Assembly: GCF_028767125.1 (NCBI RefSeq)
Contig: NZ_JAKCWP010000003.1
Location: forward strand, 248,001 to 312,000
DNA from: Chelativorans sp. YIM 93263
GTDB lineage: Bacteria; Pseudomonadota; Alphaproteobacteria; Rhizobiales; Rhizobiaceae
Reading direction: 5' to 3'
DNA length: 64,000 bases
How positions within the stretch are numbered: position 1 is the stretch's first letter; every line of letters starts with the position of its first letter. Positions 27,190 to 36,266 of this stretch are shown one piece after another. The notes below the pieces were generated by a model. It saw only the letters and a list, made by a program, of their open reading frames with translations, did not search any database and was not told where the DNA came from. A program made the position numbers and the translations under genes.

Positions 27190-28677
27190 TTAGAGCGAGG
27201 TGCTTGCGCAGGCATCCGAAGGCCGTTCGGACGCCGTACCGTCGTCGTAAAGAATCTGCTGCTGCTGGCAGGCAATATAATCCAGCGCCTGCTTCGCGGA
27301 GGCGGTGGTTCCCGTCAGGTAGGAGGTAAAGCCCTCCTGCTGGACAGCAAGCATCTCCGAGTAGCGCGGGTGGTGCCAGAAGTCGCGCGAGCGACCGGGC
27401 TCAAGCATGTACTTGTAGGCCCTGTTCCACGGATTGATGTTGTTGAACTCGGGGTTCGACAACGTCGCCTTGTCCGTGGGGTTGCCGCCGCGCTTGGCGA
27501 ATTCGAGCGTCGTCTCCGGCAGGTACCACCAGTTGAGGAAGTCGATGGCGACGCGCATCTTGGTGTCGTCGTTGAAGGCGTTCAACACCCAGGGCTGCCC
27601 GCCCATAGTGTAGACGCGCTTGGCTTCGGCGCCCGTGCCGTGCTTGGGCGGCGGCACGACGAGAACCTGGTCGCGGTTCTCCTCGGTGATCATGGCGAGG
27701 CCGACGGCAGCCCACTGGAAGGCCGAGAAGACCTTTCCCTGGGTGAACACGTCGATGATCTCGGCAATGCCGTAATTCAGCGCGCCCGACGGCTGGTACT
27801 TGAGGAAACCCTTGTACTGCTCCATCGCCGTGGCGTTGATCTCGGAGTTGAGGATGCCCTCTACCTGTCCCGTTTCCGGATTCCAGACCTCGCCGCCCTG
27901 GCTCCACATGAAGGGGTAAAGGAAGCAGGTGCAAAAGTCATAGACCCGGCTGTATTGCGAGGCGGTCCCCCACAGCTCCCGGTCGGGGCGGGTGAAGAAG
28001 TCGGCGATCTTTTCGAACTCCTCCATGGTCAGGTCTTCGAAATCTTCAAAGGTCTGCGGCAGAGGCTGGCCGTACTTTTCCTGGAAAGCGGTGCGCTCGT
28101 CCTCGTTCTCCAGCAGGTCCTTGCGCACGAAGAGCGCGATGGTGTCACCCTCCTGCGGCAGGCCCCAGCGGTTGTTGGAGCCGTCGGGATAGGCCATGTA
28201 GGTGTCGACGACGGTCTGCGAATACCACTCGAGTTGTAGGTTCGGATTGTTGGCGATGACGTCGTCGAGCTGCAGGATCCAGCCGGGCTGCGCCAGTGCA
28301 CCGAGCCACTGGCTGTCGGAAATGATGATGTTGTATTCCTGGCTGCGCGTGGCCAGCGAGGTGGCCGCCTTCTGGAACAGGTCCGCAAACGGCGCCTCGG
28401 CGAAACCGAAGCTGACATCGTAGCCGTATTTCTCCTTGGCGTATTCGGCAAAGAGCGGCGACATTTCGACGCCAAGCGAGGACGGTAGCCAGCCGGCGAT
28501 GCCGAGAATGTTCATCTCGATCGACTGCCCGGCGAGCGGATGCTCCTCCTGGGCGCAAAGCCTGTTGATGAAGGGGGCGGAAACGGCGCCCGAAAGCCCC
28601 AGCGCGGCGCTGCCCTTCAAAAAGGTGCGGCGCGGAACGACGAGACGGCGCCCGGAACAATTGTTGTGCTCTGTCAC
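27190..28677 (-). CDS. ABC transporter solute-binding protein with Tat signal (GlpV-like)
   Basis: 495 residues from GTG 28677, which follows GGGAGGAG by 5-6 bases; longer frames start in the promoter. The N-terminus has a twin-arginine signal (PRRTFLKGSAALGLSGAV, about residues 15-32), implying export of a folded protein. The rest is a family-1 type periplasmic receptor. At nearly 500 residues it is longer than common sugar-binding proteins, in keeping with the GlpV group of glycerol/polyol receptors. First gene of the 11-gene operon. Substrate may be glycerol, a tetritol or a ketose. Confidence 0.87.
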   Translation of the reverse strand: MTEHNNCSGRRLVVPRRTFLKGSAALGLSGAVSAPFINRLCAQEEHPLAGQSIEMNILGIAGWLPSSLGVEMSPLFAEYAKEKYGYDVSFGFAEAPFADLFQKAATSLATRSQEYNIIISDSQWLGALAQPGWILQLDDVIANNPNLQLEWYSQTVVDTYMAYPDGSNNRWGLPQEGDTIALFVRKDLLENEDERTAFQEKYGQPLPQTFEDFEDLTMEEFEKIADFFTRPDRELWGTASQYSRVYDFCTCFLYPFMWSQGGEVWNPETGQVEGILNSEINATAMEQYKGFLKYQPSGALNYGIAEIIDVFTQGKVFSAFQWAAVGLAMITEENRDQVLVVPPPKHGTGAEAKRVYTMGGQPWVLNAFNDDTKMRVAIDFLNWWYLPETTLEFAKRGGNPTDKATLSNPEFNNINPWNRAYKYMLEPGRSRDFWHHPRYSEMLAVQQEGFTSYLTGTTASAKQALDYIACQQQQILYDDGTASERPSDACASTSL

Positions 28678-28774
28678 TGAAACTCCTCCCTTAGAACTAG
28701 ACGATCTGGACACAGGGGCTGCCAGTTCGCGCGGTCTCCTCCAACCAACGTTATCGCCGCTGAAGATCAGGTAT

Positions 28775-28809
28775 TTGACAAAAATCGAACGAAGATCGAC
28801 ATTTGTCAA
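28775..28809 (-). promoter_or_regulatory. candidate promoter/operator of the 11-gene polyol operon
   Basis: A perfect inverted repeat TTGACAAA-N19-TTTGTCAA, about 100 bases before the solute-binding protein start. The minus-strand TTGACA can serve as a -35 hexamer. It is a plausible binding site for the SorC domain of the fusion protein encoded in the same operon. Confidence 0.5.
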
Positions 28810-29239
28810 GTCTCAATTGTGAGTATGCGAAAGCGTGCGGCGACGCACACCGCATCCGTAGCATCTATCTAAGGACTGAAGGGAGGCTGACTCGACCAGT
28901 CAGAGTGGCGTGAGGCCAAGGGTGAGCAGCAGGACGCTTGCAACTTTCTGGCAGGAATGGATCGTGTATGAGACTGAGAACGGATGTCTCGGGTCTCCGC
29001 GTCCAAACCGGCCGGCTGCTACGCGGGGGAAGCTGCGTACGTTGAAACAGGGCGCTCGAACTGCACACGGGACAACGGCATCATCCAAGGTCAATTTTCC
29101 GAATGGGTGCAGTCGAAATTCCTAGCCGATGAAAAGCCTGACGCACCGCTGGACATGCATGGATGATTGCGCGCCGGCAACGTCTTGAAATTGCACGTCC
29201 TTGCAAGAATGTGAGGTGCTCTTCTGCGAGAAGCGCGCG
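28810..29239. other. intergenic stretch without recognised gene
   Basis: About 430 bases between the polyol operon promoter and the end of the phospholipase gene. I see only a short hairpin (CTGACT-N5-AGTCAG near 28886-28902) and no credible reading frame or repeat. Confidence 0.5.
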
Positions 29240-30697
29240 TCACCGGAAAAAGCCCTGCAGCAAGAACTTCTGCAAGGCTCTTTTCGTCCAGGACGGCGGC
29301 TGCTCGGGATCAAGCAAATCGTTCTCCGCGAGCGCCTCTTCAATGTCTGCCGGCTCGTCCGGTTCGTAGGGAACAAGCGTGCGGCCGCTGCCGCGAAGTG
29401 CGTCGATTGCTGCAACCAGGCTACCTCCGCGGTCCATCGCCTCCCTCATCTCTTCGACCGTGATCCCAAGATGCTCCGCTACCAGATCGTTTCGAACCCC
29501 CGTAATCGCAGCGCGGATCGCCTGGGCAGCGCGCGGCGGGCCGGCCGCCTCGACGACGAGGTCGCATTCCGTGTCGAAGCCCATCGATCGGTTGTTGAAA
29601 TTGGATGAGCCAACGCGCAGCAACCGGTCATCGGCGATCGTGATCTTCGCGTGGACATAGATCGGTTCGCCATTCTCCGTGACTGGCGTATAGATACGGA
29701 ACCGGTCATGCTTGTCAGCTTTGTGGATGAGCTTCAGCAATCGGTATCGTGCCGTGTCCATCGTCACCGATTCAAGGAAGCCGTCGGCGGATTCCGGATT
29801 GACGATGATAATCTCGGGGCCGTTCGTCTCCCTCAGCCGCTCGGCCATCGCTTCAGCGATGCGGCGAGAGGCGAAGTACTGGCTTTCGCAGTAAAGCACC
29901 TCCTTGGCCGACGCGATAGCATCGAGATAGAGGCGCTCGATCTCCCGAACCTCTTTGCGCCCCTCGTACTGAGGGATTGTCCGTGCAATCCCCACATCGA
30001 TGTCGCGGAAGGTAGGCTGGATCGACTGCGGCCAAATGGTGGAGCAACCCTCCGGAGGTATCAGTTCCTCACCGCCAGCCCACCGCCACCGTTCACGAGC
30101 CAACTCACCTAGTGCCTTGGGAACATCTCCATCGACTACGATCGATGCATCATGCCACGGGCCGTATCGTCGGCCGCTCGGCCGTCGGCGTCGTGGATCC
30201 TTGTCGCGGTGTTCCCGTGTATCCCACCTGTCAGCCGTCATGTCTATGCCGCCGCAAAATGCGATTACATCGTCAACGACAACTATCTTCTGGTGATGCA
30301 CTGATGCTCTCGGATGAGCTCCGTCGAGCTTGAAGTGGATTCGTTTGCTCGTCAGCCAGTTGAGAATGGCAAGGGGCGTCGTTCCACGCCCCAGTGCCTG
30401 TACCGCCCCGAGGTCCCACTTCAAGACAAAGACCTCCACCTCAGGCCGGTTCTTGTCGATCCACTGCAGAAAGGGGCCAAGCTTGTTCGGCCCTTCCAGA
30501 GTCTTGCCCTCGGGCTCGAACTTGATGCGCGTATCGAAATCCCAACCGATCAGATAGACGGAGTGGTGGGCGTGCAGGATCGCCTCCTTGACCGCCTTGA
30601 AATAGTCTTCCGCGTCGACGATGAGCGCCAGACGGCTGGCACGTTCTATGCGCCAGCAGTTCTTACCCGGTCGCAATATCTTGGCTAGTTGCGACAT
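29240..30697 (-). CDS. phospholipase D/cardiolipin synthase-family protein
   Basis: 485 residues with two HKD motifs: HHQKIVVVDD (about residues 137-146) and HAKITIADD (about 356-364), each followed by the GG/GS-N motif. This arrangement defines phospholipase D-type phosphatidyl transferases/hydrolases. It has no signal peptide; the N-terminus is soluble. The first HKD site is His-Gln-Lys, acceptable for HxK. Likely role: phospholipid headgroup turnover or cardiolipin-type synthesis. A tiny membrane protein gene lies 42 bases upstream on the same strand. Confidence 0.87.
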   Translation of the reverse strand: MSQLAKILRPGKNCWRIERASRLALIVDAEDYFKAVKEAILHAHHSVYLIGWDFDTRIKFEPEGKTLEGPNKLGPFLQWIDKNRPEVEVFVLKWDLGAVQALGRGTTPLAILNWLTSKRIHFKLDGAHPRASVHHQKIVVVDDVIAFCGGIDMTADRWDTREHRDKDPRRRRPSGRRYGPWHDASIVVDGDVPKALGELARERWRWAGGEELIPPEGCSTIWPQSIQPTFRDIDVGIARTIPQYEGRKEVREIERLYLDAIASAKEVLYCESQYFASRRIAEAMAERLRETNGPEIIIVNPESADGFLESVTMDTARYRLLKLIHKADKHDRFRIYTPVTENGEPIYVHAKITIADDRLLRVGSSNFNNRSMGFDTECDLVVEAAGPPRAAQAIRAAITGVRNDLVAEHLGITVEEMREAMDRGGSLVAAIDALRGSGRTLVPYEPDEPADIEEALAENDLLDPEQPPSWTKRALQKFLLQGFFR

Positions 30698-30739
30698 CTG
30701 GCTAGGCTTGTGCCTGTCCCGCCACGCCGTTGAACAACA

Positions 30740-30826
30740 TCAGAATATCAGCATTAGAATGCCGACGACGACCAGCACCCCCACGAGAAAGATGAAACCT
30801 ATGGTGCCGCCGATGAACTTGAGCAT
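30740..30826 (-). CDS. small single-pass membrane protein (28 residues)
   Basis: The frame begins MLKFIGGTIG and ends LMLIF; apart from one Lys at position 3 nearly every residue is hydrophobic or glycine. GGAGAGG lies 4-5 bases before the ATG, so translation is credible. It lies just upstream of the phospholipase D gene on the same strand. Peptides of this look recur in rhizobial genomes but usually go unannotated (my recollection). It may be a membrane-inserted regulator or toxin-like peptide; function unknown. Confidence 0.6.
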   Translation of the reverse strand: MLKFIGGTIGFIFLVGVLVVVGILMLIF

Positions 30827-31047
30827 GTTTCCTCTCCGTTAAACCTGTTTTCGTCGAACGCGGGGCAGGCAGGATTGTTTCGTGAACAGGATCTTCGGGT
30901 ACCATCGACTTGCGCTGTGCGCCGGCTATGCCCGTTTCCGGGATCTTGGCACACCTGCGCCACCGCCCGCTTTCCAAAGGGACGACGTCAAGGAACTTCA
31001 CCGGCTGACTGTGATTTGTCGTGCAGGCATTTCGGTTTTCTTATTCG

Positions 31048-32058
31048 ATGACACTTCTGGTCCAGCCGCGACTTGTGAACGAGCCTTACTCCGACCCGGC
31101 CCTGTTGCTTGATTTCAGGTTCGGCGCTCGATCCATCCTGTTCGACCTCGGAGACCTGTCACCGCTCTCCGCCCGCGAGATCCTCCGAACGACCCACGTC
31201 TTTGTATCGCATATGCATGTGGACCACTTCTTCGGCTTCGACCGGCTGCTCCGGCTGTGTCTCTACCGGGAGAAACAGCTATCCCTCGTCGGTCCACCCG
31301 GGATCGGAGACGCTGTAGAAGCCAAGCTGCACGGCTACACCTGGAACCTGCTCGATGAGAGCTCTCCCAACTTCTCGATTGTGGCTTCCGATTGGACGGA
31401 GGACGGTTTTCTTGCCCGGAGTACCTTTAAGGCCCGCAACGCATTCGCCCGGGAGGAGCAGTCCGCGGATCACGGGGAGCTGCCACTTGATGACGCTGAG
31501 TTTCACGTCGAGGCAGCGACACTTGATCATGGCATCGCAAGCCTCGCCTTCGCGTTCCAGGAAAGGGTCCGGATCAATGTCCACAAGGCACGACTGGACG
31601 ATTTAGGACTCCCAGTCGGTCCGTGGCTCAGCGAAGCTAAGAAGGCAGTACGCGTCCATGCTGACGCAGAAACGGAATTCATGCCCACCGAAGGCAGATC
31701 GGTTTCGCTGGGCGAGTTGCTCGAAGCGGGTGTACTCCAGCGCGCCAGAGGGCAGCGGATCGTCTACGCAACAGATCTTGCCTACCATAGTGAGAACATC
31801 GCCCGCCTATGCCGCCTGGCACGGGGTGCTGATCGGCTGTACATCGAGGGCGGGTTCCTGGAAGAAGATCGAGATCTCGCAGCCGCCAAGAAACATCTGA
31901 CCGCGCGGCAGGCGGGGGAGATCGCCCGACGTGCTGGTGTACATTCAGCCCAACAGATCCATCTCTCTGCGCGTTATTTTGATCGCGAGGCTGAACTACA
32001 CGAGGAGTTTGAACAAGCCTTCAGATCTCCCTGTTGGCGCTCGGCGAACCAGCATTGA
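31048..32058 (+). CDS. metallo-beta-lactamase-fold hydrolase, RNase Z-like
   Basis: 336 residues from ATG 31048 (GTG 31021 is a possible longer start; neither has a good Shine-Dalgarno). The zinc-binding HMHVDH motif (about residues 56-61), a later ATDLAYH with the bridging Asp and a final IHLSARY with His are present, in the layout of RNase Z/arylsulfatase-type enzymes. The N-terminus lacks the RNase Z exosite glycine-rich arm that I can recognise. The true substrate, a tRNA precursor or a small ester, is open. Confidence 0.78.
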   Translation: MTLLVQPRLVNEPYSDPALLLDFRFGARSILFDLGDLSPLSAREILRTTHVFVSHMHVDHFFGFDRLLRLCLYREKQLSLVGPPGIGDAVEAKLHGYTWNLLDESSPNFSIVASDWTEDGFLARSTFKARNAFAREEQSADHGELPLDDAEFHVEAATLDHGIASLAFAFQERVRINVHKARLDDLGLPVGPWLSEAKKAVRVHADAETEFMPTEGRSVSLGELLEAGVLQRARGQRIVYATDLAYHSENIARLCRLARGADRLYIEGGFLEEDRDLAAAKKHLTARQAGEIARRAGVHSAQQIHLSARYFDREAELHEEFEQAFRSPCWRSANQH

Positions 32059-32436
32059 AAACCAATCGCGCCCTTCTATCCACGGACTTCGCTGGCGAGG
32101 GCTGATTTATGGTGTAAACGGTCTGCGACGCGAGGAAGTGCCTCGCTACCTGCGTCCGCCGGCCAGAAGCCGCTTGCCCGACACGATCTCTGCGCTATGG
32201 GGCGAAAGCGGTCCGCAGGAGCGCAAGTACACAGAAAGCGGTTCAGCTGACGACCCAAAGCAGACTCGCCTGAAAATTGGACTGGCATCAATTACGAGTT
32301 CCTCGTTGACGGCATCACGGCTTGCATCGTCCGTCGCAGTTCACGAGAACGGCCTGGAAATGATTTGCAGGCATGGGGAACAAGGGCGCTTGACTTCATG
32401 CCCTCCACGCGCGTGTCCTTCTTCAGGGAGACCCAG
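32059..32436. other. intergenic stretch without recognised gene
   Basis: 378 bases. I see a short hairpin (GCGAGG-N5-CCTCGC near 32129-32145) and presumably the promoter of the hydrolase/xthA pair, but no supported gene. Confidence 0.45.
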
Positions 32437-33072
32437 ATGCCAATCCTTCGTGATGGTCCAGAAGATGCCTTTGCCACCATATTGCTAGCGCACGGCGCAG
32501 GTGCGCCGATGGATTCGGCAGCTATGAATGGCATCACGGGTGTCTTGGTTGGTGTGGGCTTTTGTGTCGCCCGGTTCGAGTTCCTTTACATGGCTTCTCG
32601 CAGGCAGGGAGTACGCAAGCCGCCGCCCAAGGCAGAGTTGCTTCAGGACGAGTACCGAAAAGCCGTCGATGAATTGGGTGCAACTGGGCCGCTGATCATC
32701 GGCGGCAAGTCGATGGGCGGGCGTGTCGCGTCCATGATAGCCGACGCGCATTTTGCTGATGGCCGGATCGCAGGCTTGCTGTGTCTGGGCTATCCTTTTC
32801 ACCCGCCTGCAAAGCCGCAGCAACTGCGCACGGCTCATCTTGCTGAGTTGAAGACACCAACCCTGATCTGCCAGGGGACGCGCGACCCGTTCGGGACGCA
32901 GGGCGAGGTCTCGTCCTACGATCTGTCCGACCAGATCGAAATCCTGTGGCTGAATGACGGCGATCATGACCTGAAACCACGCAAGAAGGTGTCCGGATTT
33001 TCCACGGCTGACCACCTGAACTCTGTTGCCCGGACAGCCGAAACATGGTCGCGGCGCATTATCGTCACATGA
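32437..33072 (+). CDS. alpha/beta hydrolase, KANL3/Tex30-type
   Basis: 211 residues. The nucleophile elbow GKSMGGR (about residues 89-95), an acid in CQGTRDPFG and the His in NDGDHDLKPRK form the usual triad; LLAHGAGAPMDS near the N-terminus is the oxyanion-side signature of this dienelactone-hydrolase-like group. ATG 32437 is chosen because AGGGAG lies 7 bases before it; an in-frame ATG at 32365 has no such signal. It overlaps xthA by 4 bases, so the two are translationally coupled. Confidence 0.82.
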   Translation: MPILRDGPEDAFATILLAHGAGAPMDSAAMNGITGVLVGVGFCVARFEFLYMASRRQGVRKPPPKAELLQDEYRKAVDELGATGPLIIGGKSMGGRVASMIADAHFADGRIAGLLCLGYPFHPPAKPQQLRTAHLAELKTPTLICQGTRDPFGTQGEVSSYDLSDQIEILWLNDGDHDLKPRKKVSGFSTADHLNSVARTAETWSRRIIVT

Positions 33073-33845
33073 AGATCGCCACGTTCAACATAAATGGAGT
33101 GAACAAGCGGCTGGCGAACCTGCTTGCCTGGCTGAAGAAAGCCCAACCGGATGTCGCTTGCCTTCAGGAACTGAAGGCGGAACAGAACGCCTTTCCACAA
33201 GAGGCTATAGCCGGAGCAGGCTATGATGCGGCTTGGAAGGGTCAGCGCAGCTGGAACGGCGTCGCGATCCTCTCGCGTGTGGGCGAGCCGGTGCTTACGC
33301 GAACGCGGCTTCCCGGCGATCCTTCAGATGAACAGGCCCGGTACATAGAGGCGGCGGTTGCCGGCGTGCTGATAGCTTCCATCTACGCGCCAAACGGCAA
33401 CCCGCAGCCGGGTCCCAAATTCGATTACAAGCTCGCCTGGCTGGAGCGCCTGCGTAAACATGCAGCGTCCCTGCGCAAAAGCGGCGCGCCGGTGGTGCTC
33501 GCCGGCGACTTCAACGTCGCGCCGACCGATCTCGATATCTATCCGACCAGTTCGTGGGACGATGATGCGCTGATCCAGCCCGAAAGCCGCGCTGCTTTCA
33601 GGAGGATCGTCGGGCGCAGCTGGACGGATGCATTGCGGCACATGCATCCGAACGAGCGCATCTACACCTTTTGGCACTACAGGCGCATGCGGTGGCAGCG
33701 CGACGCCGGGTTGCGTCTAGACCACCTGCTTCTCAGCCGGAACTTGCGCGGCCAATTGGTGGAAGCTGGTGTCGATCGTGAGATAAGAGGGCTGGAGGGT
33801 GCCAGCGATCATGCGCCCGTATGGATCACGCTGGGTCAAGCGTAG
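33069..33845 (+). CDS. xthA: exodeoxyribonuclease III (XthA-type AP endonuclease)
   Basis: 258 residues from ATG 33069, inside the stop of the previous gene. FNINGVNKR (residues 6-14), CLQELKAE with the metal-binding Glu, GDFNVAP with catalytic Asp/Asn, and the C-terminal SDHAPVW with the catalytic His are all present. It incises apurinic sites and digests 3' ends in base excision repair. The coupling to an alpha/beta hydrolase is not a functional link I know. Confidence 0.92.
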   Translation: MKIATFNINGVNKRLANLLAWLKKAQPDVACLQELKAEQNAFPQEAIAGAGYDAAWKGQRSWNGVAILSRVGEPVLTRTRLPGDPSDEQARYIEAAVAGVLIASIYAPNGNPQPGPKFDYKLAWLERLRKHAASLRKSGAPVVLAGDFNVAPTDLDIYPTSSWDDDALIQPESRAAFRRIVGRSWTDALRHMHPNERIYTFWHYRRMRWQRDAGLRLDHLLLSRNLRGQLVEAGVDREIRGLEGASDHAPVWITLGQA

Positions 33846-33952
33846 AGCGTACGATCACAAGGACGGCGCATTGCTGCCTGGCAGCAGCCTCGGGCCAATG
33901 CAGTCCGTCCGTTTACGGGTGCCAGGCCCTGGGAAGCTTTCATTCACTAGGC

Positions 33953-34166
33953 TTACGCACCTGCCGCAATCTGCTCAACGTAACGACGGTCGATGACGAT
34001 GAGGTCGTAGTTGCGGGCGAGGTCCTTGACGAGAGCTCTCGAACTCCTGGAGACTAGACTGCTCCCATACGACCAATGCCGGTCTTCCGCCGCCATTCTT
34101 GAGATGTCGCAACCATTGGATCTACGCCGCGAGGGTGGCGCCAGTCATGCCTTTTAGCGTCGTCAA
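33953..34166 (-). pseudogene. remnant of an extracellular solute-binding protein gene
   Basis: On the minus strand the conceptual frames read LTTLKGMTGATLAA then a stop, ALVVWEQSSLQEFE in the same frame, then after a one-base shift ALVKDLARNYDLIVIDRRYV and a stop. These pieces, in order, resemble the N-terminal region of family-1 solute-binding proteins (LRGMTWDH..., SLQEFA..., YDLIVIDHP). An internal stop, a frameshift and missing flanks show it is dead. The rest of 33846-34208 holds nothing else I recognise. Confidence 0.5.
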
Positions 34167-34208
34167 TTCAGTCCCAAGGGATCGATGAAGGAGCTGCAGT
34201 TCAGCCGC

Positions 34209-34982
34209 TCACGAGTTCTGCATTATGGTCGTAAGTTCCTCTGCGGCGGCGATGACCTTGTCCAGCACCGCTTCGGCCGCAAGGCGCATCCGCTTTTGCG
34301 GTAGAAAAGGGACGGTGATGGCACCCAGAGGCTCTCCTGCCGCGTCGAGAACGGGTTTCGTCAGGTTGATGACCCCTGCGGTGACATCGCTTTCCCGCTG
34401 CTCAAAACCGTCGCGCCGGATCGCTCCGAAGCGTTCCTCGAAGGCTTCTCGTTCAGCCCGCGCAAATTCTTCGAGCAGCGCATTCTGACGCGAAGGGGAA
34501 GCAAAGGCGGCGATGGCCACTCCAGAACTCGTCTCCATGGCTGGAAATCGGGAGCCAAGCTTGACGGTGTAGTGCATCGGCATGGGACTATCGGCTTGCG
34601 CCAGGATCACTAGCGACGTGCCGGCAATGGTTGCAAGGTGGCATGACTGATCCGTTTCTGCGGCCAGGTGCTGGAGGATGGGAGTGGCTTGGTGGATTAG
34701 CCGCTGCAGGGGCGGGTGCCTTGTTGCGATCTCGTAGAGCTTGAGCGAGAGGCTATAGCGGTCCGTAATCTCGTCGCGTCGCAGCACGCCCAGGCGATGC
34801 AGGGACACCACGATGCGGTAGACCTGACTGGTGGAGCGTCCGAGCCGCACCGCAATGTCGGTGACGGTCAGGCCCGACACTTCACCGGCGACGAGATCGA
34901 TGATTTCGAAAGCCTTGTCCACGGCCGGCGCCGAATAGCTCGGCTGGCCGCCGACCGCATCTGTTTCGTGAAACTCGCTCAT
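34209..34982 (-). CDS. IclR-family transcriptional regulator
   Basis: 257 residues from ATG 34982, with GGGAGG 4 bases before it. The winged helix-turn-helix LTVTDIAVRLGRSTSQVYRIV lies near residues 38-58, and the effector domain follows (ILQHLAAETDQSCHLA, PMHYTVKLGSRFPAMETSSGVAIAAF). The gene follows the TRAP permease by 10 bases on the same strand, so the operon dctP-dctQ-dctM-iclR is probably regulated by its own last gene. The ligand is likely the TRAP substrate, an organic acid (inference). Confidence 0.88.
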   Translation of the reverse strand: MSEFHETDAVGGQPSYSAPAVDKAFEIIDLVAGEVSGLTVTDIAVRLGRSTSQVYRIVVSLHRLGVLRRDEITDRYSLSLKLYEIATRHPPLQRLIHQATPILQHLAAETDQSCHLATIAGTSLVILAQADSPMPMHYTVKLGSRFPAMETSSGVAIAAFASPSRQNALLEEFARAEREAFEERFGAIRRDGFEQRESDVTAGVINLTKPVLDAAGEPLGAITVPFLPQKRMRLAAEAVLDKVIAAAEELTTIMQNS

Positions 34983-34992
34983 ACTCCCTCCC

Positions 34993-36264
34993 CTACAGGT
35001 ACGCCAATCCAGTGCTGAGTACGGGAATGCCAATCAAGCACAGAGCGAAAAGAAGATATGCAAGGATCATGGGCCAAACAGCTCGCATGAATTCGGTCAG
35101 CGGTGTCTTGGTGACGGTGCAGGTGGTGAACATTATTGTGCCCACGGGCGGCGTCACGCCGCCGAGGTGCGCCATCAGCACGAAAACCACCCCGTACTGT
35201 ACGGGATCAATTCCAAGAGCGTTGGTGACGGGCAGGAAGATCGGCCCAAGGATCAGGATCAGTGCCGTGCCCTCGATTAACGCTCCCGCGATGAGTAGGA
35301 AGACAGCAACGAGCAGGAGCAGCAGGAGCGGATCATTCGTAAATGAGAGCAGGCCCTCGGCGATGGTCTGGGGCACCCGCTCGAAGGTCAGCACCCAGCT
35401 GAAGGCGGCCGAGGCGGCAAGGACTAGGATGATCGCGGCAGTAGTCGAGACGGTGGAGCGCAGTGCTATCCAGATCTGCTTCCATGAGGCTTCCCGGTAG
35501 GCCAAGACGCAGACGAGCGTGTAGACCACGGCAACACCCGCCGCTTCTGCCGGGGTGAAAACGCCGCCGCGGATCCCTACGATGATGAACACCGGCAGCA
35601 GGATGGCGGGTAGCGCGCCGATGAAGCTGCGCAGGAGCGACGGATCATCAGGCTGCGGTCGCGTTGGCGGGTCCCACTTGTTGCGGCGGGTGGTGAGATA
35701 GGTTTGCGCCATCATGACCGCGGCCAGCAACAGACCCGGCAGGATGGCACCGGCGAACAGAGCGCCGATCGAGGTGTTGGTAACAAAACCAAAGAGAATG
35801 AGTCCGATCCCGGGAGGGATCATCGGCGCGATCAGCGACGACATTGCAGTGATCGCACTGGAGAACCCGAGCGGATAGCCACGCTTGGTCATCTCAGGCA
35901 CCAGGATCTTGGCCTGCATGGCGGCATCACCATTGGCCGAGCCGGACATTCCCGCAAGCAACGTGGACAGCAGAATATTCGTCTGCGCCACGCCACCCCA
36001 GACCCGTCGGGTCGCCGCCGAGGCGAAATCCAGCACCCTCCGGCTGATGCCGGAAATATTCATCAATTCACCGGTCAGGATAAAGAGTGGCACGGCCAGG
36101 AGCGGAAAGCTTTGTGTGCCCTGCACGATCCGCTGGGCCAGCACGACGTCCATGACGGCGGGCTCAAGCAGCACATAGGCCACCGAGAGGCTAAGGAGGA
36201 TAAAGCCGACCGGAACGCCGAGCAGCAGGAAAACGGCGAAGAGGACTGCGATGAGCCAGAGCAT
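34993..36264 (-). CDS. dctM: TRAP transporter large permease (DctM family)
   Basis: 423 residues, about twelve hydrophobic segments. Typical features: PLFILTGELMNISGIS (about residues 58-73), the GMSGSANGDAA segment near residue 110, IPPGIGLILFG and the C-terminal LGGVTPPVGTIMF. Uses the sodium or proton gradient to import an organic acid delivered by DctP. It starts 2 bases after the small-permease stop. Confidence 0.9.
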   Translation of the reverse strand: MLWLIAVLFAVFLLLGVPVGFILLSLSVAYVLLEPAVMDVVLAQRIVQGTQSFPLLAVPLFILTGELMNISGISRRVLDFASAATRRVWGGVAQTNILLSTLLAGMSGSANGDAAMQAKILVPEMTKRGYPLGFSSAITAMSSLIAPMIPPGIGLILFGFVTNTSIGALFAGAILPGLLLAAVMMAQTYLTTRRNKWDPPTRPQPDDPSLLRSFIGALPAILLPVFIIVGIRGGVFTPAEAAGVAVVYTLVCVLAYREASWKQIWIALRSTVSTTAAIILVLAASAAFSWVLTFERVPQTIAEGLLSFTNDPLLLLLLVAVFLLIAGALIEGTALILILGPIFLPVTNALGIDPVQYGVVFVLMAHLGGVTPPVGTIMFTTCTVTKTPLTEFMRAVWPMILAYLLFALCLIGIPVLSTGLAYL

Positions 36265-36266
36265 GG

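Noticed and set aside
26329-28239. 636-codon open frame on the plus strand
   Set aside because: Antisense shadow of the permease and solute-binding protein genes; composition is His/Arg/Asp-rich with no domain, while the minus-strand genes have clear families.
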